In this document: piece by piece, positions 26,125 to 35,655 of the stretch | Position numbering within the stretch: the first letter of the stretch is position 1 | How the letters are laid out: each line of letters begins with the position of its first letter | Position numbers and translations under genes: made by a program | Assembly: GCA_031292145.1 (NCBI GenBank) | Contig: JARLHR010000111.1 | Location: 82,728 to 146,727 of the forward strand | Length of the DNA stretch: 64,000 nt | DNA from: Clostridium sp. | GTDB lineage: Bacteria > Bacillota > Clostridia > Clostridiales > Clostridiaceae | Reading direction: 5' to 3' | The notes under the pieces: generated by a model | Seen by the model: the letters and a program-made list of their open reading frames with translations, nothing else | Told to the model about the DNA's origin: nothing | The model's database searches: none

Positions 26125-26658
26125 ATGAAACAAATAGAAACAGAAAGACTCACAATAAGAAGATTTAAAAGTGATGATTGGAAAGATTTTTATGAATATG
26201 TCTCAAATGAAGAAGTTTTAAAGTTTGAACCATACAAACCTTTCTCAAAAGAAGAAATAAAAAAAGAAGCTATAAGAAGAACAACTGATCCAGCATTTTG
26301 GGCAGTATGCCTAAAAGAAAACAATAAGTTAATAGGAAATCTATATTTTGCAGAACGAGATTTTAATACTTGGGAAATCGGATATGTATTTAATCTAAAT
26401 TATTGGGGAAATGGTTATGCAACAGAAAGCTGCAATGCCATAATGAACTACGCATTCAAAGACCTTAAAGCTAGGCGCATCATAGCAAAATGTGATCCTA
26501 AAAACCCAAATTCTTGGAGATTATTAGAAAGACTTACTATGCGCAGAGAAGGCCATTTGAAAGATAACGTCTATTTCTTCAAGGATGAAAACAATAATCC
26601 TATTTGGAAAGATACCTATGAATATGGAATGCTAGAAAAGGAATGGGTTTACTTCTAA
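26125..26658 (+). CDS. GNAT acetyltransferase, RimJ/RimL type
   Basis: This 177-residue protein starts KQIETERLTIRRFKSDDW, the usual N-terminus of the Acetyltransf_3 subgroup, and has WEIGYVFNLNYWGNGYATE as the acetyl-CoA segment and DPKNPNSWRLLERLTMRREG near the end. It probably acetylates a protein N-terminus or small amine. AGGAAGG lies upstream; a TTG at 26122 is an equally spaced alternative start. Hairpin element C begins about 90 bases downstream. Confidence 0.85.
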   Translation: MKQIETERLTIRRFKSDDWKDFYEYVSNEEVLKFEPYKPFSKEEIKKEAIRRTTDPAFWAVCLKENNKLIGNLYFAERDFNTWEIGYVFNLNYWGNGYATESCNAIMNYAFKDLKARRIIAKCDPKNPNSWRLLERLTMRREGHLKDNVYFFKDENNNPIWKDTYEYGMLEKEWVYF

Positions 26659-26746
26659 TTTAACTATAGTTAAATAGTAATTGCATATAATTTTAGGGAA
26701 AGTATAAGTGTTCTAAAAATAACTAATGTTTAAAATTATCATAAAA

Positions 26747-26940
26747 CTAGAAATAAGTAATATGTTGTGTGCAGTGTTTCATTAGGAATTTAGATGGAGT
26801 GATTCTTGAATAGAAGTTGTCCTAAACGGCTAGTTCAAAGCTTGTATTTGAGGCTAGCCATTTGGGACAACTTCTGTTCTTAGAATCACCCATCTAAATT
26901 CCTTAGAAAACGAAACACAACATATTACTTATTTCGGTAG
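26747..26940 (+). repeat. Long-hairpin element C
   Basis: The left arm CTAGAAATAAGTAATATGTTGTG pairs with CACAACATATTACTTATTTCGGTAG, then GGAATTTAGATGG/CCATCTAAATTCC, GATTCTT/AAGAATC, and the core AGAAGTTGTCC...GGGACAACTTCT enclosing GGCTAG/CTAGCC. Its arms differ in sequence from A, B, D and E, but size, nesting and the AGAAGTTGT core are the same. No coding frame. Confidence 0.8.
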
Positions 26941-26965
26941 TTCATGTATAATCTTATAAAAGGTA

Positions 26966-26994
26966 TTGCTATTTTTAGGATTTATTTGTATAAT
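26966..26994 (+). promoter_or_regulatory. Promoter of the pheST operon
   Basis: TTGCTA (26966-26971) and TATAAT (26989-26994) with a 17-base spacer, about 20-30 bases before the T-box leader. Confidence 0.65.
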
Positions 26995-27014
26995 AAGTTG
27001 TATTAATGAAATAT

Positions 27015-27263
27015 TTAAAAACTGTGAATGAGAGAGTAGATATTAGAAAAGTTTTAAGGGAGAGAAGGTCATAGACTGCAAGCCTTCTTAAATAATATAA
27101 TATTGAAGTTCGCTCAGGAGTTCTAGCTGTGAAATCTATAGTAGTAGCTAGCGGCAATAAAAGTCGTTAATTAAATTGAGTTGGGTACTTTTAATTAAAG
27201 TTCCAATTAGGGTGGTAACGCGGATTTTTCGTCCCTTTTTATAGAGGGGGACGATTTTTTTAT
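27015..27263 (+). promoter_or_regulatory. T-box leader, phenylalanine specifier
   Basis: The T-box sequence AGGGTGGTAACGCGG is at 27209-27223 and is followed by the terminator CGTCCC...GGGACG with a T run (27230-27262). Stem I begins with the GAGAGTAGA-type motif, and the specifier loop near 27109-27111 offers TTC, a phenylalanine codon, consistent with pheST downstream. Uncharged tRNA-Phe would stabilise the antiterminator. Between the T-box and pheS there is an imperfect inverted repeat (AACAATTAGCACA and TGTGCATTGTGAATTG) of unknown meaning. Confidence 0.92.
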
Positions 27264-27427
27264 GCAAAAAAGTCTGTGTAATTAACAATTAGCACATAGT
27301 AATGAATAATTTAAGAAAATTTATTGATACATAATATAAAAAATAAAACTTTATCAAAGACGTTTTCTATAATTGCGAATTATTGATTGTGCATTGTGAA
27401 TTGACATTGTTGAAAGGAGAAACAAAT

Positions 27428-28447
27428 ATGAAAGAAAAACTTAAAGAATTACAAGAGCTTGCATTAAGTCAAATTGAAGCTGTTAAAAATAGCAGCGAAT
27501 TAGAAGAAATTAGAGTAAAGTTTTTAGGTAAAAAGGGAGAACTTACTACAATATTAAGAGGTATGGGAGGATTGTCCCAAGAAGAAAGACCATTAGTGGG
27601 AAAATTAGTTAATGAAGCTAAAGCTGTTGTTGAAGAAAAGCTAGAAGGTGTATTAAAAGCTATTAAAGATAAAGAAAAAGCAGAAAAACTTACTAATGAA
27701 ACTATAGATATTTCACTTCCAGGAAGAAAAAAAGTTATAGGAAAAAGACATCCGTTAGACTTGACATTACAAAGTATGGAGGAAATATTTATTTCAATGG
27801 GATTCACTATTGAAGATGGACCAGAAGTTGAATTTGATCACTATAATTTCGAGGCTTTAAATATTCCTAAGAATCACCCAGCAAGAAGTGAACAAGATAC
27901 TCTATATATTAATGATAATATAGTTCTTAGAACTCAAACTTCACCAGTTCAAATTAGAACTATGGAAAATCAAAAACCACCAATAAAAATGATATCACCT
28001 GGTAAAGTGTATAGATCAGATTCAGTAGATGCTACTCATTCACCTATATTCTATCAGATGGAAGGTTTAGTTATCGATAAGGGAGTTACTTTTGCGGATT
28101 TAAAGGGAACTTTAGAATTGTTTGCTAAAAAGATGTTTGGTGATAAAGTTCAAACTAAATTCAGACCACATCACTTCCCATTCACAGAACCATCAGCTGA
28201 AATGGATGCAACTTGCTTTGTTTGCGGAGGAGAAGGTTGCAGAGTATGTAAAGGAAGTGGTTGGATAGAACTTTTAGGTTGTGGAATGGTTCATCCTAAT
28301 GTTCTTAGAAATTGCGGCCTTGATCCAGAAGTTTATAGCGGATTTGCTTTTGGATTTGGTGTTGATAGAATGGTAATGCTAAAGTATGGAATAGATGATA
28401 TAAGATTATTATATGAAAGTGATATGAGATTCTTAAATCAATTCTAG
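27428..28447 (+). CDS. pheS: Phenylalanyl-tRNA synthetase alpha subunit
   Basis: The alpha chain of the tetrameric class II enzyme that charges tRNA-Phe. It has an N-terminal coiled coil for tRNA (about 1-85), motif 2 ([14 protein letters not shown]) and motif 3 ([14 protein letters not shown]). A cysteine-rich insert, [17 protein letters not shown], follows motif 2, as in many clostridial PheS. 339 residues. The ATG at 27428 follows AAAGGAG. Confidence 0.97.
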   Translation: MKEKLKELQELALSQIEAVKNSSELEEIRVKFLGKKGELTTILRGMGGLSQEERPLVGKLVNEAKAVVEEKLEGVLKAIKDKEKAEKLTNETIDISLPGRKKVIGKRHPLDLTLQSMEEIFISMGFTIEDGPEVEFDHYNFEALNIPKNHPARSEQDTLYINDNIVLRTQTSPVQIRTMENQKPPIKMISPGKVYRSDSVDATHSPIFYQMEGLVIDKGVTFADLKGTLELFAKKMFGDKVQTKFRPHHFPFTEPSAEMDATCFVCGGEGCRVCKGSGWIELLGCGMVHPNVLRNCGLDPEVYSGFAFGFGVDRMVMLKYGIDDIRLLYESDMRFLNQF

Positions 28448-28474
28448 AACGGTAAAAAAAGAGGAGGAAATAAA

Positions 28475-30853
28475 ATGAAAGTACCATATAATTGGCTTAA
28501 AGATTATGTTGATATAAATGTTAGTCCTAAAGAATTAGGAGATAAATTAACTTTAACTGGTTCACAATTAGAGGAACTTGTTATTCAAGGTGATGTAATT
28601 CAAAATGTAGTTACATGTAAAATTAATAAAATAGAAAAGCATCCAGATGCTGAAAAATTAAGTATATGTCAGGTTGATATAGGGACTGAAGAAATACAAA
28701 TAGTTACTGCAGCAACAAACATGAAAGAACAAGATATAGTGCCAGTAGCACTTCATGGTTCAACTCTAGCTGATGGGACTAAAATTAAAAAAGGTAAGCT
28801 AAGAGGCGAAGTATCAAATGGTATGTTTTGCTCAGAAGAAGAATTAGGTACAGCTGGAGATGAACAAGTTCATGGCTTGATGATCTTGCCAGCAGATACT
28901 AAAATTGGAGCTGATATTAAAGAAGTTTTAGGTTTAAATAAGGCTATCTTAGATTTTGAAATAACTTCTAACAGACCAGACTGCTTAAGCATGGTTGGAA
29001 TGGCAAGAGAAACAGCTGCGGCCCTAAGAACAGCTTATAAAATGCCAAGTTTAGAATATACAGCAAGGAATTCTAAAAATATAAATGATGAATTAACTGT
29101 TGAAGTTAAAGATACACTTTGTAACAGATATATGGCGAGAGGAGTTAAAAATGTTAAGGTACAGCCATCACCAGGCTGGATGCAAGAAAGACTTCTTGAA
29201 GCTGGAATAAGACCTATAAATAACATAGTAGATATAACAAACTTTGTTATGCTTGAAATTGGCGAACCAATGCATGCTTTTGATAAAAGAGAAATTACTT
29301 CTAATAAAATAGTAGTAGAAAGAGCTGATGATAAAGAAAAATTCACAACATTAGATGAAGTTGAACGAGAATTAGATGATTCTATGCTTTGTATTAAAGA
29401 TGGAGACAATACTATAGCTCTTGCTGGAGTAATGGGTGGATTAAATTCAGAAATAAAAGAAGATACTACTGAAGTTGTTTTTGAATGTGCAAACTTTGAT
29501 GGTACTAACATAAGAGTAAATTCTAAAAAACTAAATCTAAGAACTGAATCTTCAAGCAGATTTGAAAAAGATATTGATCCTAACTTGGCTGAAATAGCAT
29601 TAAATAGAGCATGCAGCTTAATATGCGAATTAAATGCTGGAGAAGTTATGGAAGGAACTATAGATGTTTATAACAATAAAAAGGAAGTATCAACTTTAAC
29701 TGTTGATTCAAATTGGGTTAATACTTTCCTTGGAACAGATCTTTCTAAAGAGGAAATGAAGAGATGTTTAGACAGTGTTGATTTATTCACAGAAATTAAT
29801 GGTGAAAATTTAGTTATAACAGCTCCGACATTTAGAGTTGATATTGCAATTAGAGAAGATATAGCTGAAGAAATAGCAAGAATTTATGGATATGAAAAGA
29901 TTCCTACAACAATCTTCAAGGTATCTACAGAAAGAGAACCTAGATATAGAAAAGGAATGTTAGATAACAGAGTAGTATTGCTTGCAACAGGAAGCGGACT
30001 AAATCAATCTATTAGTTACTCATTTGTATCTCCAAAGGTATTTGATAAAATTAATTTACCAGAAGATAGTGAACTAAGAAATGTTGTTAAGATAAAAAAC
30101 CCATTAGGAGAAGATTACAGTGTAATGAGAACATCAACACTTCCTTCAATAATGGAATGCCTTGGAAGAAATTATTCTAGAAATAATTCTTATGTTAGAT
30201 TATTTGAAATGGGTAAAGTTTATATTCCAAATGAAGATGAAACAAAGCTTCCAACAGAGAAAAATATCTTAACTATAGGGATGTATGGAGATAGTGATTA
30301 TTTAGATCTTAAGGGTGTTGTTGAAAACATAACTGATGGTCTTGGAATAAAGAATGTTAAATATGAAAGAGAAAGTGAAAATGTAAGTTATCACCCAGGA
30401 AAAACAGCTAAGATTGTTATTGGTAGAAACAATGCTGGAACACTTGGAGAAGTTCACTTAGATGTTTGTGAAAATTATGGATTGGATGTACCATGTTTTG
30501 TAGCTGAATTAGATTTAGATGTTTTATATGAGAATGCTGATATGGATAAAAAGTATAAAGCATTACCTAAATTCCCAGCAGTGACAAGAGATATAGCGTT
30601 ACTTGTTGATGATAGCCTTCTAGTTCAAGAAATTGATGAAACAATTAAGCGAGCTGGCGGAAACTTGGTTGAAAAGGTAGAATTATTTGACATATATAAA
30701 GGAAAGCAAATCCCAGAAGGTAAGAAGAGTATAGCTTATGCTATTTGGTATAGAGATGAAAATAAAACATTAAATGATAAGGATATTTCTAAGGTGCACG
30801 AAAAGATATTAAAATCTTTAGAGTACAAACTTGATGCTACATTAAGAGATTAG
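28475..30853 (+). CDS. pheT: Phenylalanyl-tRNA synthetase beta subunit
   Basis: The 792-residue beta chain, with a tRNA-binding OB fold (about 40-150), the B3/4 editing domain that removes mischarged tyrosine, B5 domains, a catalytic-like core and a C-terminal FDX-ACB anticodon-binding domain ([15 protein letters not shown] onward). It lies 27 bases after pheS with GAGGAGG before the ATG, under the same T-box. A terminator follows. Confidence 0.97.
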   Translation: MKVPYNWLKDYVDINVSPKELGDKLTLTGSQLEELVIQGDVIQNVVTCKINKIEKHPDAEKLSICQVDIGTEEIQIVTAATNMKEQDIVPVALHGSTLADGTKIKKGKLRGEVSNGMFCSEEELGTAGDEQVHGLMILPADTKIGADIKEVLGLNKAILDFEITSNRPDCLSMVGMARETAAALRTAYKMPSLEYTARNSKNINDELTVEVKDTLCNRYMARGVKNVKVQPSPGWMQERLLEAGIRPINNIVDITNFVMLEIGEPMHAFDKREITSNKIVVERADDKEKFTTLDEVERELDDSMLCIKDGDNTIALAGVMGGLNSEIKEDTTEVVFECANFDGTNIRVNSKKLNLRTESSSRFEKDIDPNLAEIALNRACSLICELNAGEVMEGTIDVYNNKKEVSTLTVDSNWVNTFLGTDLSKEEMKRCLDSVDLFTEINGENLVITAPTFRVDIAIREDIAEEIARIYGYEKIPTTIFKVSTEREPRYRKGMLDNRVVLLATGSGLNQSISYSFVSPKVFDKINLPEDSELRNVVKIKNPLGEDYSVMRTSTLPSIMECLGRNYSRNNSYVRLFEMGKVYIPNEDETKLPTEKNILTIGMYGDSDYLDLKGVVENITDGLGIKNVKYERESENVSYHPGKTAKIVIGRNNAGTLGEVHLDVCENYGLDVPCFVAELDLDVLYENADMDKKYKALPKFPAVTRDIALLVDDSLLVQEIDETIKRAGGNLVEKVELFDIYKGKQIPEGKKSIAYAIWYRDENKTLNDKDISKVHEKILKSLEYKLDATLRD

Positions 30854-30867
30854 TGCCTTAATTAACA

Positions 30868-30916
30868 GTAGATAGTATAAAATTAAAATAATAATTTTAT
30901 ACTATCTATTTTTTAT
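30868..30916 (+). terminator. Terminator after pheT
   Basis: AGATAGTATAAAATT pairs with AATTTTATACTATCT and is followed by ATTTTTT. Confidence 0.8.
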
Positions 30917-31026
30917 GCATAAATTTAATTTTACCTCAAGGTTTTAAGTTGTTTATTCATAAAAAATTTAAAAATAATTCATTTCATAGGAGGAAATACC
31001 ACATTTTTATAGAATATATAAGTTTG

Positions 31027-31066
31027 AGTGGTTAAAAGTGGTGTAAAGTGGTTAAAAATAGAGTGG
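31027..31066 (+). promoter_or_regulatory. MraZ-box direct repeats
   Basis: GTGG occurs at 31028, 31038 and 31048, exactly ten bases apart, each in an AGTGGT(TA/GT)AAA context, with a fourth GTGG at 31063. MraZ regulators bind such helical-phase direct repeats in front of their own gene, so this is the probable autoregulatory operator of the division cluster. Confidence 0.75.
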
Positions 31067-31099
31067 AAAACCAACTTATGAAAGTGGGAGCTGAGAATA

Positions 31100-31528
31100 A
31101 TGTTTATTGGGGAATACCAACATGCGTTAGATCCTAAAAATAGAATGATTGTTCCGGCTAAGCTTAGGGAGGGTCTTGGAAATAAATTTGTTATTACCAA
31201 AGGCCTTGATGGGTGTTTATATGCATATCCACTTCAAGAGTGGGAAATATTGGAGACTAAATTAAAAACTTTGCCTTTAACTAACAAGGATGCAAGATCT
31301 TTTGTACGGTTCTTTTTTTCTGGCGCTTGTGAAGTTGAGCTGGACAAGCAAGGTAGAGGATTAATTCCACAAAATTTAAAGGAATATGCAGGTATAGAAA
31401 AGGACATAGTAAGTATTGGAGTATTATCTAGAGTAGAAATATGGAGCAAAGAAAAGTGGAATGATTACAATGAGTCAAATATCGATTTTGACTCTATTGC
31501 AGAAAAAATGAATGATTTAGGAATATAA
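31100..31528 (+). CDS. mraZ: Transcriptional regulator MraZ
   Basis: A 142-residue protein with two SpoVT-AbrB-like half-domains: [20 protein letters not shown] at the N-terminus and [20 protein letters not shown] in the second half. MraZ forms ring oligomers and controls the division and cell-wall operon it heads. The operator repeats lie 35-70 bases upstream. GTGGGAG precedes the ATG. Confidence 0.95.
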   Translation: MFIGEYQHALDPKNRMIVPAKLREGLGNKFVITKGLDGCLYAYPLQEWEILETKLKTLPLTNKDARSFVRFFFSGACEVELDKQGRGLIPQNLKEYAGIEKDIVSIGVLSRVEIWSKEKWNDYNESNIDFDSIAEKMNDLGI

Positions 31529-31539
31529 GGAGTTTTGTT

Positions 31540-32472
31540 ATGGAATTTAAACATGTATCAGTATTATTAAATGAATGCATAGAAGCATTAAGCATAAAGG
31601 AAAATGGAATTTATGTAGATTGTACATTAGGAGGTGCAGGACATTCATCTCATATTGTAAAGTATTTATCAAAAGATGGAATGCTGATTGGAATAGATCA
31701 AGATAAAGATGCTCTTTCCGCAGCTAAAGAAAGACTTAAGGACTATAAAAATGTAAAGTATGTTCATAATAATTTTTATAATATAGACAGTATTTTAAAT
31801 GAATTAGAAATTGAAAAGGTAGATGGAATTTTAATGGATCTTGGAGTTTCTTCATATCAACTAGATGAAGCATCAAGGGGCTTTAGTTATATGCAAGATG
31901 CGCCTTTGGATATGAGGATGAATAGAGAAAATGATTTTTCAGCGTATGATATTGTAAATAATTACGCCGAAGAAGATTTATATAAAATAATAAAAGATTA
32001 TGGGGAAGAAAGATTTGCCAAAAGAATTGCAAATTTTATAGTTAGCAAAAGAGCAGAAAAGCCTATAGAAACAACTTTTGAATTAGTGGATATTATTAAA
32101 GCTGCAATTCCTGCAAAAATGAGGAGAGATGGGCCACATCCAGCTAAAAGAACTTTTCAAGCTATTAGAATTGAAGTTAATTCAGAACTTAAAATATTAA
32201 ACAGGGCTATAGAAGATGGGGTTAATAAGTTAAATAAAGGTGGAAGAATGGCAATAATCACTTTTCATTCTTTAGAGGATAGAATAGTAAAACTTAAATT
32301 TAGAGAATTGGAAAATCCATGCACTTGTCCTAAAGAGTTTCCGATGTGCATTTGTGGAAAAACATCAACTGTTAAAAATATATCCAAAAAAGGGATTATA
32401 CCAACTAAAGAAGAAATTGAAGAAAATCCAAGAAGTAGAAGTGCTAAGGTTAGAGTGATTGAAAAATTATAG
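31540..32472 (+). CDS. rsmH: 16S rRNA m4C1402 methyltransferase
   Basis: RsmH (MraW) methylates N4 of C1402 in 16S rRNA. The SAM site is [13 protein letters not shown] (residues 28-40), and the family motifs [19 protein letters not shown] and [12 protein letters not shown] are present. The C-terminus ends [13 protein letters not shown] as expected. 310 residues; the ATG follows AGGAG, 11 bases after mraZ. Confidence 0.96.
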   Translation: MEFKHVSVLLNECIEALSIKENGIYVDCTLGGAGHSSHIVKYLSKDGMLIGIDQDKDALSAAKERLKDYKNVKYVHNNFYNIDSILNELEIEKVDGILMDLGVSSYQLDEASRGFSYMQDAPLDMRMNRENDFSAYDIVNNYAEEDLYKIIKDYGEERFAKRIANFIVSKRAEKPIETTFELVDIIKAAIPAKMRRDGPHPAKRTFQAIRIEVNSELKILNRAIEDGVNKLNKGGRMAIITFHSLEDRIVKLKFRELENPCTCPKEFPMCICGKTSTVKNISKKGIIPTKEEIEENPRSRSAKVRVIEKL

Positions 32473-32532
32473 TTAACTTAACATACTATATTGAGAGAGA
32501 AGTTGTAGTTAATTTAACATATTATATTGTAG
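32471..32532 (+). repeat. Imperfect tandem repeat upstream of ftsL
   Basis: TAGTTAACTTAACATACTAT(ATTG) and TAGTTAATTTAACATATTAT(ATTG) are two copies with two differences, offset by about 37 bases, placed between rsmH and ftsL. Function unknown. Confidence 0.6.
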
Positions 32533-32545
32533 GGATGTGAATAAA

Positions 32546-33046
32546 TTGGCAAGAAGAGAATATGATTATATAAAGGGGAATACAGTATTAGCACCTGAAA
32601 GAAAAAGAAGGGTACGTAAACCGGATAAAAAATTTAAGCAAATTAAAAGAAGAAAAGCTAAGAATGCGTTATTAAAAAATAGAAGAAAAAATGATAGAAA
32701 ATATATGATGACTGTTGCGGTGGTGATTTTTACCTTGGGAGTTGCAACAATTGCAGGTGATAATAAAGTATATTCAATGCAAAGAAATGTAACTGATTTA
32801 AATGCTCAAATTAATCAGGCGCAAGAGACAAATGAAGCATTAAAGGTAGATTTGTTAAAATTTTCTTCTTTAAGTAACATCGAAAAAAAAGCAGAAGGTA
32901 ATTTAGCCATGTACGTTCCTAAAAAGGAAGAAGTGGTGAAAATTGATTTTTCGCAAAATTATTTTAGTGATTTAGAATCAAATAGTTCTGGCAGAAATAC
33001 TAAAGAAAGCAACATATTCTCTAAATTAATAAATTTAATTAAGTAA
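32546..33046 (+). CDS. ftsL: FtsL-like division protein
   Basis: A bitopic protein with a long basic cytoplasmic N-terminus (many KRR and RKN), one membrane helix (MTVAVVIFTLGVATIAG, about 55-75) and a short extracytoplasmic coiled coil (NVTDLNAQINQAQETNEALK). That, and its place between rsmH and the PBP genes, fits FtsL, which with DivIB and DivIC activates septal synthesis. The start is TTG 32546, six bases after GGGATGTG; a GTG at 32537 is too close to that site. Confidence 0.85.
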   Translation: MARREYDYIKGNTVLAPERKRRVRKPDKKFKQIKRRKAKNALLKNRRKNDRKYMMTVAVVIFTLGVATIAGDNKVYSMQRNVTDLNAQINQAQETNEALKVDLLKFSSLSNIEKKAEGNLAMYVPKKEEVVKIDFSQNYFSDLESNSSGRNTKESNIFSKLINLIK

Positions 33047-33144
33047 TTAAAAGTCTTGGTTTTACAATAAGGCGTAGAGAATAATATAGAGTACCCGAGT
33101 TTTGATGGATTTTATGAAAAGAAAGGACATGGGGGAAATAGGAG

Positions 33145-35409
33145 TTGGAAAAGAAAAATTATAAAGATAGGGCAAAGATGCGTCAAAGGATGAGCATAGC
33201 GGCATTTGGGTTGACTTTTGTTTTTGCAATACTAATAATAAGATTGTCTTATATAATGATAGTTAAAAGGCCAGATTATGCTGCGAGAGCAGAAGAGCAA
33301 TGGACAAGTGAAGTAAAAATTGATGCTGTAAGAGGACGGATATTGGATCGAAATGGAAAAGAACTTGCTGTATCTGCTAATGTTTACAGAGTTGATTTCG
33401 ACTTGACTTCGATTAGAAATTATTTGAAAAGATCATTAAAGGATTTATCACAAAAAGAAATTGATCATATGAAAAGTGTAGGTATTCCTATACCATCTGG
33501 AGATGAAGGAATAACAAATGATGATATTGCACCTGCAATAGCAAAAGCATTAGATGTAGACGTTGCAGAGATAAAAGATAAACTTGAAACAAAACTTAAA
33601 AGTGGTGCACCAGCAGGTTCTGCCATAGTTAAAAGGAGAATAGAAAAGGATAAGGCAGACAAGGTGAAAGAACTTAATATAAGTGGAGTATTGGTTTCTC
33701 CTGATACAAAAAGATATTATCCAAATAATAATTTCTTAGCTCATGTGCTAGGAAGTACTAATGTTGATGGTAAGGGCTTAACTGGAGTAGAGCTTCAATA
33801 TAATTCATATTTAGCAGGAATCCCTGGTATGAAGATTGCAGAGCTTGATAAGAATAATAGGGACTTGCCTTACACGATATCTCAGTTTACATCGCCTGTA
33901 AATGGTAAAGATGTTACTCTTACTATTGATGAAAATATTCAAAATTTTGCTGAAAAAGCGGCATTGCAAGCCTATGAAGACACAAAAGCTAAAGCAGTAT
34001 CGATATTAGTTATGGATCCTAAAACAGGAGAAGTTTTAGCAATGGTTAATAAACCGGATTTCGACCCGAACAATCCATATGATGGAGCAGATAAATTTGA
34101 TGGAGCAAATAGTGGTGAAAAACTACAAAAAATGTGGAGAAATAGATTAGTTAATGATACTTTTGAACCAGGGTCAATATTCAAGGTGGTGACAGCAATC
34201 ACAGGTTTAGAAGAAGGAGTTGTTAATAAGGATACCCAATTTATAGATAATGGATCCATATCAGTCGGTGGTATTAATCCTAAGTGTTGGAAAGCAGGGG
34301 GGCATGGAGTTCAAAATTTTCCTGATATTATTCAAAATTCATGTAATGTAGGATTTGTTGAATTAGGACAAAAAATTGGTAAGGAAAAATTGTGTGAATC
34401 CATTAATAAATTTGGATTTGGACAATTAAGTGGAGTTGATTTACCAGGTGAGGCTAAAGGAATTGTTAAACCAGTTAATAAGGTGTCGGAAGCAGACCTT
34501 GCAACAATTTCTTTTGGGCAAACTAATACTGTTAATTCAGTTCAGTACATGGCTGCATTTAATGCTGTTGCTAATGGTGGAACACTTATTCAGCCACACG
34601 TAATGAAAGAAGTAACTCATACAGATGAAAATAATGTTAATATTGTAGATGAAACTTTTAAACCTAAAACTTCTACAGTTGCAAGTCCAGAAAAGACAGC
34701 AGAGCTTAGAACTTATCTTGAAAGGGTTGTTACCGGAGGATCAGGAACCGGAACATTTATTGAAGGATACCATATTGGTGGTAAAACAGGTACAGCACAA
34801 AAAGTTATTGATGGTAGATATCAAGATGGTAAATATATATCTTCATTTGTAGGAATGGCTCCAGTAAGCGATCCCAAAGTTACTGTAATGATAACTATTG
34901 ATGAACCAAGCAATAATGGTGTATATTATGCAGCGCAAGTAGCTGTGCCACCAGCAAAGACATTATTTACAGATATTTTTAATTATCTTAATAGCAAATT
35001 CTCAGATGAGAATGTCGGACAAATTTCTAGGGATATAGTTATACCAGAAGTTAGAAATATGAAAGTTGAAGATGCTAAAAAAGTATTAAAAGATGCAAAA
35101 CTAGATTGCAACATAGAGGGAGATGGGGAGTCAATAGTTAATATGACACCATATCCAGGATATGAAGTAAAGGAAGGTTCAAAAATAAATCTTTACACAA
35201 ATAGTGATGCGACTTATAATAATAATGTTGTAATGCCAGATATTAGAGGATATTCCAAGGACGATGCAACTTCTTTATTGAAAAAAATTGGAATAGTTCC
35301 TACCTTTGAAGGTAGTGGCGCTGTTTCAGAACAAGATATTTCTCAAGGGGAAGTTATAAGTAAAGGAACAACTGTTAAATTAACTTTAAGTTCAGATTAT
35401 AAAGATTAA
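33145..35409 (+). CDS. spoVD: Stage V sporulation protein D, class B PBP
   Basis: A 754-residue transpeptidase with one N-terminal helix (about 15-38), a PBP dimerisation domain, the catalytic domain and two C-terminal PASTA repeats. Active-site motifs are SIFK with S344, SCN at 399-401 and KTG in GGKTGTAQK. Cysteines C381 (PKCWK) and C400 (SCN) are 19 residues apart, the spacing of the disulfide pair reported in B. subtilis SpoVD as a StoA target, which supports the spore-cortex assignment. The start is TTG 33145; GGGGG lies upstream. A near copy follows. Confidence 0.88.
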   Translation: MEKKNYKDRAKMRQRMSIAAFGLTFVFAILIIRLSYIMIVKRPDYAARAEEQWTSEVKIDAVRGRILDRNGKELAVSANVYRVDFDLTSIRNYLKRSLKDLSQKEIDHMKSVGIPIPSGDEGITNDDIAPAIAKALDVDVAEIKDKLETKLKSGAPAGSAIVKRRIEKDKADKVKELNISGVLVSPDTKRYYPNNNFLAHVLGSTNVDGKGLTGVELQYNSYLAGIPGMKIAELDKNNRDLPYTISQFTSPVNGKDVTLTIDENIQNFAEKAALQAYEDTKAKAVSILVMDPKTGEVLAMVNKPDFDPNNPYDGADKFDGANSGEKLQKMWRNRLVNDTFEPGSIFKVVTAITGLEEGVVNKDTQFIDNGSISVGGINPKCWKAGGHGVQNFPDIIQNSCNVGFVELGQKIGKEKLCESINKFGFGQLSGVDLPGEAKGIVKPVNKVSEADLATISFGQTNTVNSVQYMAAFNAVANGGTLIQPHVMKEVTHTDENNVNIVDETFKPKTSTVASPEKTAELRTYLERVVTGGSGTGTFIEGYHIGGKTGTAQKVIDGRYQDGKYISSFVGMAPVSDPKVTVMITIDEPSNNGVYYAAQVAVPPAKTLFTDIFNYLNSKFSDENVGQISRDIVIPEVRNMKVEDAKKVLKDAKLDCNIEGDGESIVNMTPYPGYEVKEGSKINLYTNSDATYNNNVVMPDIRGYSKDDATSLLKKIGIVPTFEGSGAVSEQDISQGEVISKGTTVKLTLSSDYKD

Positions 35410-35495
35410 AAAAGAACTGATGAGAATTTATATGGAGATTTTCAGTTTGAATAGTTATATTTTGTAAAGAGTTTATTACAAACTAGACAAATGAA

Positions 35496-35539
35496 AAAAT
35501 AATAGTATGTGGGAATGCTCGCATACTATATTTTTTAGT
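35496..35539 (+). terminator. Terminator after the first PBP gene
   Basis: TAGTATGTG pairs with CGCATACTA around the loop GGAATGCT, then ATTTTTT. The same loop recurs at 37999-38042. Confidence 0.8.
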
Positions 35540-35655
35540 AATAATCTCATTATATATTTGAATTATCTTAGTAGTATTAGTAATTTTAAAAGTAGAAGAG
35601 ATTTTTTAAAGTTTAAATAATTTTATGCAAAAGAAAATATATGGAGGAACAGGTA

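Noticed and set aside
27270-27410. Inverted AT-rich words between T-box and pheS (AACAATTAGCACA / TGTGCATTGTGAATTG) as a hairpin element of the A-E family
   Set aside because: The core AGAAGTTGT and nested stems are missing; it seems a different simple repeat.
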